NCBI RefSeq assembly: GCF_003990915.1
Contig: NZ_BHXQ01000001.1
Location: 489,402-553,401, forward strand
From: Chryseotalea sanaruensis
GTDB lineage: Bacteria; Bacteroidota; Bacteroidia; Cytophagales; Cyclobacteriaceae
Direction: 5' to 3'
DNA: 64,000 bases
Every line of letters starts with the position of its first letter. Within the stretch, counting starts at the first letter, position 1. The notes beneath the pieces are model-generated. The model had not been told where the DNA came from and made no database searches. It was given only the letters and a program-made list of their open reading frames with translations. The position numbers and the translations under genes are program-made. This document shows positions 53,858 through 62,866 of the stretch, in pieces.

Positions 53858-54298
53858 ATGAAATGGATAGATGTGTTGCAATGGGCAACTAAAGGTAATT
53901 TAACACCACCCCAACGCGTTGAAAAAACGGATGAAGAGTGGCGAAAAATCCTATCGCCTGAAGAGTTTGCTGTAACCAGAAATAAAGGAACAGAAAGACC
54001 TTGGACGGGAGAGTATTGTGAAGCACACGAGCCAGGGTTGTATGCCTGTCGCTGTTGTGCTACGCCTTTATTTGATTCTAGAACTAAGTTTGAATCGGGT
54101 ACCGGATGGCCAAGTTTTGCTGCACCGGTAGAAGACAATGTTATTAAGTATACGAAAGACACTAGTTATGGTATGACAAGGGTAGAGGTAGAATGCAGTG
54201 TATGTGACGGACATTTAGGACACGTTTTTCCCGATGGACCAGAACCAACTGGTTTGCGGTATTGCATTAATTCAGCGTCAATTAAGTTGGTGGGTTAG
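53858..54298 (+). CDS. msrB: Peptide-methionine (R)-S-oxide reductase
   Basis: 146 residues. Zinc-binding Cys pairs lie in CRCCATPLF and CSVCDGHLGHVFPDGP. The catalytic Cys lies in GLRYCINSASIKL near the C-terminus, and TGWPSFAAPV is the substrate loop. There is no signal peptide, so it is probably cytoplasmic. It repairs methionine-R-sulfoxide in proteins. It is monocistronic in appearance and follows mscL by 55 bases. Confidence 0.95.
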   Translation: MKWIDVLQWATKGNLTPPQRVEKTDEEWRKILSPEEFAVTRNKGTERPWTGEYCEAHEPGLYACRCCATPLFDSRTKFESGTGWPSFAAPVEDNVIKYTKDTSYGMTRVEVECSVCDGHLGHVFPDGPEPTGLRYCINSASIKLVG

Positions 54299-54502
54299 AG
54301 TGTTAAAGGGTTGAAGTTCTGAGGGGGCCAAGTCTTTGGGCAAACCTTGGTTAATAATTCATTTCTCTTAACCTGCCACAGATGACTCGCAGCTAATCCC
54401 TCGAAGCTCGCAGTTTTAAAGGTTTATTGAATAATATCTATCTATCTATTTCTCTATCAGATTCTTATAAAGATTTTTCTCTTATTTATCCATTAGTATA
54501 AC

Positions 54503-54538
54503 TTTTGTAAAAGATATCCGTATATTAGTTTTACAAAA
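54503..54538. promoter_or_regulatory. Inverted repeat upstream of the PadR gene
   Basis: TTTTGTAAAA (54503-54512) and its exact complement TTTTACAAAA (54529-54538) flank a 16-base spacer and end 9 bases before the PadR ATG. PadR proteins usually bind palindromes over their own promoters. It is the only clear dyad in this spacer and a candidate autoregulatory operator. Confidence 0.5.
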
Positions 54539-54547
54539 CATATACAA

Positions 54548-54880
54548 ATGAGTAAAGAATACCTTGGTGAGTTCGAAGAGCTTGTCTTGATGATGGTTGG
54601 CATTTTGCAGGAAGATGCTTATGGCAATGCAGTAGTTGAGCTGATAAAAGAGAGGGTGGGAAGAGAAGTTAACCTCAGCGCTGTACATGTTACGCTTTAT
54701 CGTCTGGAAGATAAAGGACTTGTTAAATCAGAAATGGGCGGAGCTACACAATTGCGTGGCGGCAGACGTAAGCGCATCTTTAAAATTACCAATGCGGGTT
54801 TGGCAATGCTGCAAACCATGAAAGAGATGCGAATCGATTTGTGGAAACTGGTCCCTCAATTAAAAATGGTGGGCATCTAA
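54548..54880 (+). CDS. PadR-family transcriptional regulator
   Basis: 110 residues of the PadR winged helix: EYLGEFEELVLMMVGILQEDAYGNAVVELI, VNLSAVHVTLYRLEDKGLVKSE and RRKRIFKITNAGLAML. There is no extended C-terminal domain, so it belongs to the short PadR-s2 class. It lies 31 bases upstream of a large FtsX-type permease gene, an arrangement frequent in Bacteroidota, and presumably represses it. The inducing signal is unknown. A perfect dyad sits over its promoter. Confidence 0.9.
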   Translation: MSKEYLGEFEELVLMMVGILQEDAYGNAVVELIKERVGREVNLSAVHVTLYRLEDKGLVKSEMGGATQLRGGRRKRIFKITNAGLAMLQTMKEMRIDLWKLVPQLKMVGI

Positions 54881-54911
54881 ACCATTTTTATTGTCAAGAC
54901 ATCTTTTATCC

Positions 54912-57584
54912 ATGCATAAAAACTCCTCTAATCATACGGCACCTGCCTGGTCACTTCGCTTTTTGCAATGGTATTGTCCTGATTACCTGTTGGAAAGTAT
55001 AGAGGGTGATTTGGAAGAGCAATTCGAACAGGACGTTTCTTCTATAGGGCTCAGAAAGGCGAGACTTCAGTATACAAAAAACGTATTCCTGTTTTTCAGA
55101 CCAGGCATAGTACTCCGAAATAAGTTTTCATTACAATTATTCAATTCAAGTATGTTGCAAAATTATTGGAAAGTAGCAATTCGTAATATGGCCAGGCGTA
55201 AGCTCTATGCTTTTATTAACTCTTTCGGTTTAAGCATTGCCATTGCTTGTTGTGTGTTGATTTATCTCTATGTGATGGACGAACTCAGTTTTGATCAGTT
55301 CCATGAAAATAAGGATAGAATCGTGCGTATCCATAGCACTTCTTTTGATGAAGAAAAGTATAAAGAGGGCGATCCATTACCATACAACACCAGTGCGTGG
55401 TTGCCTGGTGTACTTGCGGATGTAATGCAAGATGAATTGGCTGAAGTTGAGTATGTAACACGCTTTAATAGTGGAACCGAAGGTGTGATGCAGCATGATG
55501 ATAAAATATTTAAACAATCAACGGCATTTGTGGATAGCGGTTTTTTCAGGATGTTTTCTTTTCCGGTTATAAAAGGATCCACTCATAAAATCTTTCGCCA
55601 TACGAATGAAGCCGTTTTAACGTCAGCAGTGGCAGAGAAATTTTTTGGTAAGGAAGATCCTATTGGTAAAACTTTTAGTTTTTTTATTAATGAAAAAGCT
55701 GATTATGTTGTAGCAGCAGTAATTGAAGCACCTCCGGCAAATTCCAGCATTGACTTTGAAATGATTTTGCCTTCAAGTTCAAGACCTTATTTTGAAAATA
55801 GTGCAAAACAGTGGAATAACTTCTCTTATCCGACTTTCGTTCAGCTCAGGAAAACATCGGATCTTGTTACCTTTAAGCCTCACCTCGACTCGTTGATACA
55901 AAAATACATGGGGCCAAGTTATGATCGTACGCGGGTACGTGAGAAAATCCCTGCTGAAATTAAAGTGGGTGAGTTTGATTATATTCCGCTTACAAAAATA
56001 CACTTAGCCCCACACATCAGTTGGCATAAAGTAAGTGATAAAAAATATTCCTGGATATTGGCCGGCATAGGATTACTTATTCTCATTATCGCTTGTATTA
56101 ACTATATCGTTTTATCGCTGGCAACATCTAACGCTCGCAAAACTGAAATTGGTGTGCGTAAGGTCGTGGGAGCCAGGCCTGGACAATTGATTAATCAATT
56201 TTCCTTTGAATCCCTACTGCTCTCCTTTATGGCCATGTTTACCGGTATTGTTCTGGTAGTCACCTTACTACCCATGTTTAATGAATACACTGCTAAATCT
56301 ATTGTACTCACTTTTGGTAATATGTCAACCGTGCTTGCAATGATGCTAATATTAACAATTACCATTGGATTGACAGCTGGCTTTTATCCGGCCTTTATAC
56401 TCTCTTCATTTAAACCAGTAACAATTCTGAAGGGTAAGAATAGTGCCAGACTGCAAACACCTTTTGCAAAAGCCATGGTTGTTTTGCAATTCACCTTGTC
56501 TACACTATTAATTGTCAGTTCAGTGATTATGTACCGGCAGATGGAGTACATTACCAGCAAAGATTTGGGCTACGATGCTGATAAAGTGATAGCCATTGAA
56601 ACAAACGCAGGTTGGAATAGAACCTCTGATGAAATGATTCCGCTTTTCAGAAATGCCTTAAGCCAAGAGCGCGATGTTATTTCTGTTGCCGGAACTTCGG
56701 CATCTTTTAACAGAGGTTGGTCCCGTTACGGTTGGCAAGTAGCAGATGAAAATAAGTGGGCTTATGTCTTTCGTGTAGATGAAGCATATCTGGATCTGTT
56801 TAGTATTGAATTATTGGAGGGTAGAAATTTTGATAACACAGCTGACTCCAGTGCGGTGATTGTTAATGAAGCTTTTGTTAGGGATATGGGTTGGACTGAT
56901 CCTTTGTCTGAATACGTGAACTGGCAGGAAGACACTGTAGGTAAAGGTTCACCAGTGATTGGCGTGATGAAGGATTACAATTTTCTATCATTGGAAAGCG
57001 AAGTTGAGCCTCTCTTTTTGGGTTCTAAACGACCTGATTTCGGAAGACTTACTACTATTTTAGTAAAACTTGGTCCTGGTAAAACACCAGAACAGTTAAG
57101 TAAAGTTGAGCAGAAGTGGAAGCAGACCTTCCCTGATAAACCATTTGAATACTCTTTTGTAGATGAGGATGTCGCAAGGCAGTATCAATCCCACGAACGT
57201 TGGATGAAAATTATGGGCATTTCTACAAGCTTTGCTATTATTATCTCTTGTCTAGGTTTATTTGGCTTGGCAGGAATAGAATCGCTTAACCGTGTAAAAG
57301 AAGTTGGCATACGAAAAGTGATGGGGGCTTCAGTCTTTCAATTAATGGTTTTATTGAACAGAAAATACATCATGCTTGCCTTCATCGCATTTGCAATTGC
57401 TGCCCCCATTTCATGGTGGATGATGAAACAATGGCTCGATGCATTCAAATACAGGATTACGCTTTCCTGGGAGCTTTTTGGTATTACTTTATTAACGGGT
57501 CTGGCAATAGCACTGATTACCGTAAGTTATCATGCTTTGAAAGCTGCCAGAACTAACCCTGCCGATACGCTTAAGTACGAATAA
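54912..57584 (+). CDS. MacB/FtsX-type ABC permease with permease-prefix domain
   Basis: The ATG at 54912 (MHKNSSNHTAP) is chosen over a TTG seven codons upstream; the product has 890 residues. The N-terminal SLRFLQWYCPDYLLESIEGDLEEQFEQD matches the permease-prefix domain 2. After it come NYWKVAIRNMARRKLYAFINSFGLSIAIACCVLIYLY (first membrane helix), a periplasmic MacB-type domain, and two FtsX segments: ILAGIGLLILIIACINYIVLSLATSNARKTEIGVRKVVGA and the later GIRKVMGASVFQLMVLL. Such proteins act in export or lipoprotein-type transport or as mechanotransmission pumps. No ATPase gene is adjacent. It is likely co-transcribed with padR. Confidence 0.88.
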   Translation: MHKNSSNHTAPAWSLRFLQWYCPDYLLESIEGDLEEQFEQDVSSIGLRKARLQYTKNVFLFFRPGIVLRNKFSLQLFNSSMLQNYWKVAIRNMARRKLYAFINSFGLSIAIACCVLIYLYVMDELSFDQFHENKDRIVRIHSTSFDEEKYKEGDPLPYNTSAWLPGVLADVMQDELAEVEYVTRFNSGTEGVMQHDDKIFKQSTAFVDSGFFRMFSFPVIKGSTHKIFRHTNEAVLTSAVAEKFFGKEDPIGKTFSFFINEKADYVVAAVIEAPPANSSIDFEMILPSSSRPYFENSAKQWNNFSYPTFVQLRKTSDLVTFKPHLDSLIQKYMGPSYDRTRVREKIPAEIKVGEFDYIPLTKIHLAPHISWHKVSDKKYSWILAGIGLLILIIACINYIVLSLATSNARKTEIGVRKVVGARPGQLINQFSFESLLLSFMAMFTGIVLVVTLLPMFNEYTAKSIVLTFGNMSTVLAMMLILTITIGLTAGFYPAFILSSFKPVTILKGKNSARLQTPFAKAMVVLQFTLSTLLIVSSVIMYRQMEYITSKDLGYDADKVIAIETNAGWNRTSDEMIPLFRNALSQERDVISVAGTSASFNRGWSRYGWQVADENKWAYVFRVDEAYLDLFSIELLEGRNFDNTADSSAVIVNEAFVRDMGWTDPLSEYVNWQEDTVGKGSPVIGVMKDYNFLSLESEVEPLFLGSKRPDFGRLTTILVKLGPGKTPEQLSKVEQKWKQTFPDKPFEYSFVDEDVARQYQSHERWMKIMGISTSFAIIISCLGLFGLAGIESLNRVKEVGIRKVMGASVFQLMVLLNRKYIMLAFIAFAIAAPISWWMMKQWLDAFKYRITLSWELFGITLLTGLAIALITVSYHALKAARTNPADTLKYE

Positions 57585-57621
57585 GTATAAGGATTACCTG
57601 ACTATATTTGTTGAAAGCAAT

Positions 57622-58014
57622 ATGGCTAGCGTTTTCTATCATTCAATTTTGGTTAAGTCCGAAGACATTGATAACATGAATCATGTTAATAATGTAGTCT
57701 ACTTACGCTATGCACAAGAAGTAGCCGAAGCCCATTGGTTTGCCAAAGGAACAGAGGAGATTCGTAAGCGATTTTTATGGGTAGTGCTAAGGCACGAAAT
57801 CGATTATTTGACACCGGCAGCATTAGGACATGAAATACAGGGTAAGACTTGGGTTGATGATCCGGAAGGTCCTAAAATTGTGCGTAACGTTGAGTTGTTT
57901 AATGTTACTCTAAACAAAGTGAGCGCCCGAATCAAAACAACCTGGTGTCTATTAGATGCTAACAGTTTGCGGCCTAAAAGAATTGAAGGCGAAATGATTG
58001 ACTTTTTTAAATAA
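57622..58014 (+). CDS. Acyl-CoA thioesterase (hotdog, 4HBT type)
   Basis: 130 residues. The start SEDIDNMNHVNNVVYLRYAQEVAEAHW has the D-x-NHVNN hotdog signature with the catalytic Asp. WVVLRHEIDYLTPAALGHEIQGKTWV follows. It hydrolyses acyl-CoA or a related thioester in the cytoplasm; chain preference unknown. The next gene, folC, starts 32 bases later on the same strand, but the two are functionally unrelated, so co-transcription is uncertain. Confidence 0.88.
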   Translation: MASVFYHSILVKSEDIDNMNHVNNVVYLRYAQEVAEAHWFAKGTEEIRKRFLWVVLRHEIDYLTPAALGHEIQGKTWVDDPEGPKIVRNVELFNVTLNKVSARIKTTWCLLDANSLRPKRIEGEMIDFFK

Positions 58015-58046
58015 GATCAATTTTCCGCAGCTATCTTTGCGGCCGA

Positions 58047-59348
58047 ATGCCAAAAATTGCTACCTATAAAGAAGCTGTCGACTATCTCTACAGCAACCTC
58101 CCGATGTTTCAGCGGGTAGGATCAGTGGCTTTCAAGAAAGACTTAACCAATACCCTGGCACTCTGCGAAGTGTTGGGCAATCCACAAAACAAATTTAAGT
58201 CGGTTCATATTGCCGGCACCAATGGCAAGGGTAGTACCTCGCATATGCTCGCTTCTGTTTTACAGGAGGCGGGCTATACAACAGGTTTATATACATCTCC
58301 TCACTTAAAAGATTTTACAGAACGCATTCGAATCAATGGCGTAACGGTTGATCAACAATTCGTCATATCCTTCATCAATAAACTTCAAGAGATCATTGAA
58401 AAAATCAAGCCGTCTTTTTTCGAAATAACTGTAGCGATGGCTTTTGATTACTTCGCACAGCAAGGTGTTGAAGTGGCCGTAGTTGAAGTAGGCTTGGGCG
58501 GAAGACTGGACTCTACCAATGTAATCATGCCAGAGTTGTCGCTGATTACCAACATTGGTTGGGATCACATGGATTTGCTTGGCGATAGCCTCGATAAGAT
58601 CGCTTACGAGAAGGCAGGAATTATTAAAAATAAGGTGCCTGTCATTATCAGCGAAAGGCAAGCCGACATTGAAGAAGTATTTAAGCACAAGGCAGAAGGA
58701 GAGGAGGCACCCATTTGTTTCGCGGAAGACTTTTATGAAGTGGTATTAAACAGTGATCATGCCTTTAATGGCTTCAAAGTATATTGGAACAAAGCATTTT
58801 TCCTTGAACTAAATACCTTTCCCTTAGGTGGAATATATCAACGTAATAATATTCAGGGTGTATTAATGGCAGCTGAAATATTGAATGAACAAGGTTTTAT
58901 TATTCCCGTAACGGCTTTGCAAAATGGTCTGAGTAAAGTAGTAGACAATACCGGATTAAGAGGACGTTGGCAAAAGTTGGGCGACAAGCCAATGATCATT
59001 TGTGACACAGGTCATAACAAAGATGGTATTCAACAAGTGTTAAAGCAGCTTACTTTATTATCCTATAACAAACTGCATATTGTAATGGGCATGGTGAAGG
59101 GTAAAGAACCTGAAGCTGTTTTAGCCATTATGCCCAAAGATGCCACCTACTATTTTTGTGAAGCAAAAATACCAAGAGCCGAAAAAGCACAAACACTTGC
59201 TGAACAGGCAAAGGTATTCGGATTACATGGTCAAGTAATTCCTGATGTTAATGAAGCATTAGCAGTGGCAAGGTCGAACGCCAGCGAAGCAGATGTCATT
59301 TTTATTGGAGGCAGTACTTTTGTAGTAGCCGAGTTGAATGACTTGTAA
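58047..59348 (+). CDS. folC: Folylpolyglutamate/dihydrofolate synthase
   Basis: 433 residues. The Mur-ligase-like P-loop is SVHIAGTNGKGSTSHMLASVL, the folate loop LYTSPHLKDFTERIRING, and a Mg/ATP region is VEVGLGGRLDSTNVI. ITNIGWDHMDLLGDSLDKIAYEKAGIIK is diagnostic of FolC. The C-terminal domain has GRWQKLGDKPMIICDTGHNKDGI. It adds glutamate to dihydropteroate and/or folates. Only one copy is seen in the window. The gene is followed by trmB after 35 bases. Confidence 0.95.
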   Translation: MPKIATYKEAVDYLYSNLPMFQRVGSVAFKKDLTNTLALCEVLGNPQNKFKSVHIAGTNGKGSTSHMLASVLQEAGYTTGLYTSPHLKDFTERIRINGVTVDQQFVISFINKLQEIIEKIKPSFFEITVAMAFDYFAQQGVEVAVVEVGLGGRLDSTNVIMPELSLITNIGWDHMDLLGDSLDKIAYEKAGIIKNKVPVIISERQADIEEVFKHKAEGEEAPICFAEDFYEVVLNSDHAFNGFKVYWNKAFFLELNTFPLGGIYQRNNIQGVLMAAEILNEQGFIIPVTALQNGLSKVVDNTGLRGRWQKLGDKPMIICDTGHNKDGIQQVLKQLTLLSYNKLHIVMGMVKGKEPEAVLAIMPKDATYYFCEAKIPRAEKAQTLAEQAKVFGLHGQVIPDVNEALAVARSNASEADVIFIGGSTFVVAELNDL

Positions 59349-59383
59349 AAGCAAATTAAATAATTAAGATAGCATATACATAA

Positions 59384-60043
59384 GTGAAAAGGAAGAAAGA
59401 AAGATTCAAGATAATTGAAGAGCGAGCCAATGTAATTGAGCCCACCAAGGAAAACTATCACGATATTAAAGGTGAATGGAATAAGCAATACTTTAAAAAA
59501 GAGCATCCGATTACCATAGAATTAGCTTGTGGCCGTGGTGAGTATACTGTTGGTTTAGCAGCTTTGTTTCCGGATCGCAATTACATCGGTATTGATATGA
59601 AGGGAGAGCGCATTTGGAAGGGGAGTAGCTGGGCAGTAGAACGCAACCTTACGAATGTAGCCTTTTTGAGAACACACATTTTGATGATCGAAAACTTCTT
59701 CGCACAAAACGAAATAGATGAAATCTGGATTACTTTTCCAGACCCGCGCCCGAGGATACGTGATATGAAAAGAAGAATTACGAGTCCACGTTTTCTGGAT
59801 ATGTACAAGCAGTTTATCAGACCGGGTGGTTATGTAAGGTTAAAAACTGACAATACTTCTCTATATCAGTACACACTCGAGGTATTAGCCGGGCGTAACG
59901 ACATCGAAGATCTTCAACACAGCAATGAAGTTTACAATTCTCCATTAAGCCCCGAAGTATTTAATATCAAGACCAAGTACGAAATGATGTTCGCTGAGAA
60001 AGGAGAGACGATTAAGTATTTGCGGTTTAGGTTTAAGTCTTAA
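59384..60043 (+). CDS. trmB: tRNA (guanine-N7-)-methyltransferase
   Basis: 219 residues from a GTG start at 59384; no ATG lies in frame nearby. The SAM-binding motif is ITIELACGRGEYTVGLAALFPDRNYIGIDMKGERIW, the NVAFLR stretch is motif-like, and WITFPDPRPRIRDMKRRITSPRFL is the TrmB catalytic/RNA-binding region (PDP). It methylates G46 of tRNAs. The Arg after PDP replaces the Trp seen in many homologues. It follows folC closely. Confidence 0.92.
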   Translation: MKRKKERFKIIEERANVIEPTKENYHDIKGEWNKQYFKKEHPITIELACGRGEYTVGLAALFPDRNYIGIDMKGERIWKGSSWAVERNLTNVAFLRTHILMIENFFAQNEIDEIWITFPDPRPRIRDMKRRITSPRFLDMYKQFIRPGGYVRLKTDNTSLYQYTLEVLAGRNDIEDLQHSNEVYNSPLSPEVFNIKTKYEMMFAEKGETIKYLRFRFKS

Positions 60044-60196
60044 CCTGCTTGTGCAATACTTGACTTGTCTATTAGTTCGATTGGTTAGTTCAGTGAAGAC
60101 GAAATGAGGATGTAGCCAATTAATAATTAGGGTTATTAACTGCTAGCTTCTTGAAATACCATGAGCAAGAGGGTATCATAATAATGTTTGATCAAC

Positions 60197-60227
60197 AAAT
60201 ACAGCATCCTTGGAGAACGCTGTATTT
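60197..60227. terminator. Inverted repeat AAATACAGC/GCTGTATTT
   Basis: A perfect 9-bp stem with a 13-base loop, between trmB and the convergent secreted-protein gene. The following T content is low, so it is only a possible terminator. Confidence 0.4.
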
Positions 60228-60269
60228 ATAGACTCTTTATAATCTTTGCTTTACAGAATAGAAGTTAAA

Positions 60270-60926
60270 CTACCATGCATATCTTGTTTTAATTATTGAG
60301 ATTCCCCATTGCGTGAACGATACCTCGGCAGGAAACCCTGTTGATTCACTAAAATCCTTTTGTTTTGTTTCTTTAAGGTTGGTTTGAAAGCGTAGTTTAT
60401 AGAGATTGGTTTTCTTTATTACAAAACTTACCTCAGCCATTGCGGACGGTAAAGCATAAATTACACCAATTCCGCTGGCTATTGGAGCCTCAGTATAACC
60501 TGCTATTGTTTGATAGCCAATGCCTATTGCTGCACCTACTTTCTTTTCAAATGTAGTGCTTTTGCTCCATGTAGCATCCGTTCCAGTTTTTAAAGTAATG
60601 AATATTGGGATGTCTGCATGCACACCATAACCACCAGTTAAACTAATGCCAACACCAATATTTGGATTGAAGCCTATTGAAGTATGATCTGCTAATATTA
60701 AAATAGGAAAATTCCATCCTGAGTAACCAATCAATCCATAAGATGATTTGGCATCAAGCTCGTTATAAGTTGGATTCGAAATAGGGTCGGGAATGGCAAA
60801 ACCTTTATATTGATTGTAGTTAAGTCCTATACCTGTATCACGCTGTTTTGCGTAATCGTAGAAACTTTGAGAATAAAGGTTTGTCCAGCTGACGAAAGTT
60901 GTTACAATCACCAGAAAAGTTTTCAT
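60270..60926 (-). CDS. Exported protein, predicted outer-membrane barrel, family not recognised
   Basis: 218 residues with a signal peptide (about residues 1-19, MKTFLVIVTTFVSWTNLYSQ). The mature part has alternating short beta-like strands (NIGVGISLTGGYGVHADIPIFITLKTG, AAIGIGYQTIAGYTE, AEVSFVIKKTNLYKLRFQTNL) and ends in aromatic ISIIKTRYAW, which would suit an outer-membrane barrel. I do not recognise a family. It lies 10 bases downstream of another unrecognised exported-protein gene on the same strand, so the two probably work together. Confidence 0.6.
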   Translation of the reverse strand: MKTFLVIVTTFVSWTNLYSQSFYDYAKQRDTGIGLNYNQYKGFAIPDPISNPTYNELDAKSSYGLIGYSGWNFPILILADHTSIGFNPNIGVGISLTGGYGVHADIPIFITLKTGTDATWSKSTTFEKKVGAAIGIGYQTIAGYTEAPIASGIGVIYALPSAMAEVSFVIKKTNLYKLRFQTNLKETKQKDFSESTGFPAEVSFTQWGISIIKTRYAW

Positions 60927-60936
60927 GTGTGTTAGT

Positions 60937-61488
60937 TTATTTTAATTTGTATTTCCTTTTTACTTGTTTAATAAGCGCTTTTTTCATCAGGCCTGTATAA
61001 TAGTAAACAAAGTTCTCACTCACGTTATCAATTATATAAGTATCAGTAGTAGTTAAATCATAAATATATAGTGGAAAATAAACGGTCACTTTTGTAGTTG
61101 AATGTCTAATACCTTGCCTGATATCTACAAAAGGCTTGAAATCTAATACGTATTTATACCCCAGTTCTTTATAAGCGAGAACATTCTCTCTTGAGGTTAT
61201 GACGTATTCAAAGGGATACTCTTTTGCTGCAGTTCTTAACTGCAAATTGGATCCAGCAACATTGGTATTGTGATTTTTTTTAAGGGCATGCCTTATTTTT
61301 TCGTCTTGACCCTGGCCTCTGGGCTTTTCAGGTTCAACTTCTGTAGAATCATGCTTTAAGAAAATGATCTTAGAAACATTTAAGTCATCAGGTAGTCCCT
61401 TGAATTGTTTTTGTGCTAAAACTGGTCTTTGAGTGAGAAATACAATACTAAAACAAGATAGAATTAAGAGGAAATTCTGTTTACACAT
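60937..61488 (-). CDS. Exported protein of unknown function
   Basis: 183 residues with a signal peptide ending VLAQ (about residue 26). Features are a Pro/Glu/Lys-rich linker (EVEPEKPRGQGQDEK, about residues 50-64) and then a compact C-terminal part with AYKELGYKYVLDFKPFVDI and VYFPLYIYDLTTTDTYIIDNVSENFVYYY. It ends in a very basic tail KKALIKQVKRKYKLK. No family was recognised. It is the upstream partner of the barrel-like gene 10 bases later; a two-component secreted system is possible but unproven. Confidence 0.6.
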   Translation of the reverse strand: MCKQNFLLILSCFSIVFLTQRPVLAQKQFKGLPDDLNVSKIIFLKHDSTEVEPEKPRGQGQDEKIRHALKKNHNTNVAGSNLQLRTAAKEYPFEYVITSRENVLAYKELGYKYVLDFKPFVDIRQGIRHSTTKVTVYFPLYIYDLTTTDTYIIDNVSENFVYYYTGLMKKALIKQVKRKYKLK

Positions 61489-61590
61489 AGGGTATAGAGT
61501 TGGAATTAGGCAATTAAATACTAAAGTGATCTTAGTTGTTAACTAAACAATAAGATTAAAAAAGAATTTAGACTAAGAGCTTACAAAGTA

Positions 61591-62811
61591 TTAGACAAAA
61601 GCCGGTATACCCGTAATCTTATTACCCAATATCAACAGGTGAATATCATGTGTACCTTCGTAAGTCACTACCGATTCAAGGTTCATCATGTGGCGCATAA
61701 TGGAGTATTCTCCAGTAATACCCATACCACCATGTATCTGTCTTGCTTCTCTGGCTATTTCTAAAGCAACGGCCACATTGTTCCTTTTCGCTAATGAAAT
61801 CTGTGGCGTAGTTGCTTTGCCTTCGTTCATTAACACACCAAGTCTCCAGTTTAATAACTGAGCTTTGGTTATCTCGCTAAGCATTTCTGCTAATTTCTTT
61901 TGTATTAACTGGAATGAAGCTATTGGCTTACCAAACTGTATACGCTCAGCCGCGTAACGTCTTGCGCTTTCATAGCAATCCATAGCAGCACCTATTGCAC
62001 CCCAGGCTATTCCATAACGCGCTGAGTCAAGGCACATCATCGGTGCACCTAAACCGCTCTTACCTGGTAATAGGTTTTCCTTAGGTACTTTTACATTATC
62101 AAATACTAACTCGCCAGTAGCACTAGCGCGTAACGACCATTTGCCATGTGTTTCTGGTGTCGAGAAACCTTCCATGCCACGCTCTACAATCAAACCATGA
62201 ATACGACCTTCTTCATTCTTTGCCCAAACGACAGCAACATCTGCTCTAGGTGAATTGGAAATCCACATTTTCGCGCCATTCAGCAGATAATGGTCACCCA
62301 TATCTTTAAAATTAGTCACCATCCCGCTAGGGTTTGAACCATGATCTGGTTCGGTCAATCCAAAGCAACCCAACCACTCGCCAGAAGCAAGCTTTGGTAA
62401 GTACTTTTTACGCTGAGCTTCAGATCCGAATTTGTAAATCGGGTACATAACTAACGACCCTTGCACTGAAGCTGTCGAGCGCATGCCTGAATCGCCACGT
62501 TCAATCTCCTGCATGATAATGCCGTAAGAGATGTAATCCAGGCCACCGCAACCATACTCTACGGGCAGCGTAGGGCCAAAGGCACCAACATCACCAAATT
62601 TCTTAACGATTTCGTATGGAAAGTGTGCACGCTGTGCCCAGTCTTCAATGTATGGGGAAATCTCCTTTTTAACGAATTGACGAACGCTGGTTCTGATCAA
62701 TTTATGCTCTTCCGTCAGAAGATCATCAATTTCGTAGAAGTCAGGGTGTTCGTATAAATCTTGTTTTAACGATTTTTTAGTATGTGTACCATTTTCGGTC
62801 GCGTTAGCCAT
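61591..62811 (-). CDS. Acyl-CoA dehydrogenase, glutaryl-CoA dehydrogenase-like
   Basis: The ATG at 62811 (MANATENGTHTKKSLK) is chosen over a TTG 11 codons upstream; the product has 406 residues. It shows RSTASVQGSLVMYPIYKFG, GCFGLTEPDHGSNPSGM, KMWISNSPRADVAVVWAK and the catalytic Glu region VTYEGTHDIHLL. The first segment, containing the Arg that binds the distal carboxylate in glutaryl-CoA dehydrogenases, is closer to that enzyme than to general fatty-acyl dehydrogenases. It would convert glutaryl-CoA to crotonyl-CoA with FAD. It is divergent from kynA with 55 bases between; glutaryl-CoA is a product of lysine and tryptophan breakdown. Confidence 0.85.
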   Translation of the reverse strand: MANATENGTHTKKSLKQDLYEHPDFYEIDDLLTEEHKLIRTSVRQFVKKEISPYIEDWAQRAHFPYEIVKKFGDVGAFGPTLPVEYGCGGLDYISYGIIMQEIERGDSGMRSTASVQGSLVMYPIYKFGSEAQRKKYLPKLASGEWLGCFGLTEPDHGSNPSGMVTNFKDMGDHYLLNGAKMWISNSPRADVAVVWAKNEEGRIHGLIVERGMEGFSTPETHGKWSLRASATGELVFDNVKVPKENLLPGKSGLGAPMMCLDSARYGIAWGAIGAAMDCYESARRYAAERIQFGKPIASFQLIQKKLAEMLSEITKAQLLNWRLGVLMNEGKATTPQISLAKRNNVAVALEIAREARQIHGGMGITGEYSIMRHMMNLESVVTYEGTHDIHLLILGNKITGIPAFV

Positions 62812-62866
62812 AGGTTTGACGTTTATGCGTAATTTTCGGAGCAATTTACTACATAATCCTTAACTG

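Noticed and set aside
54434-54450. TATC short tandem repeat upstream of the PadR gene
   Set aside because: Only three or four units, and it lies about 100 bases from the start; too little to claim phase variation.
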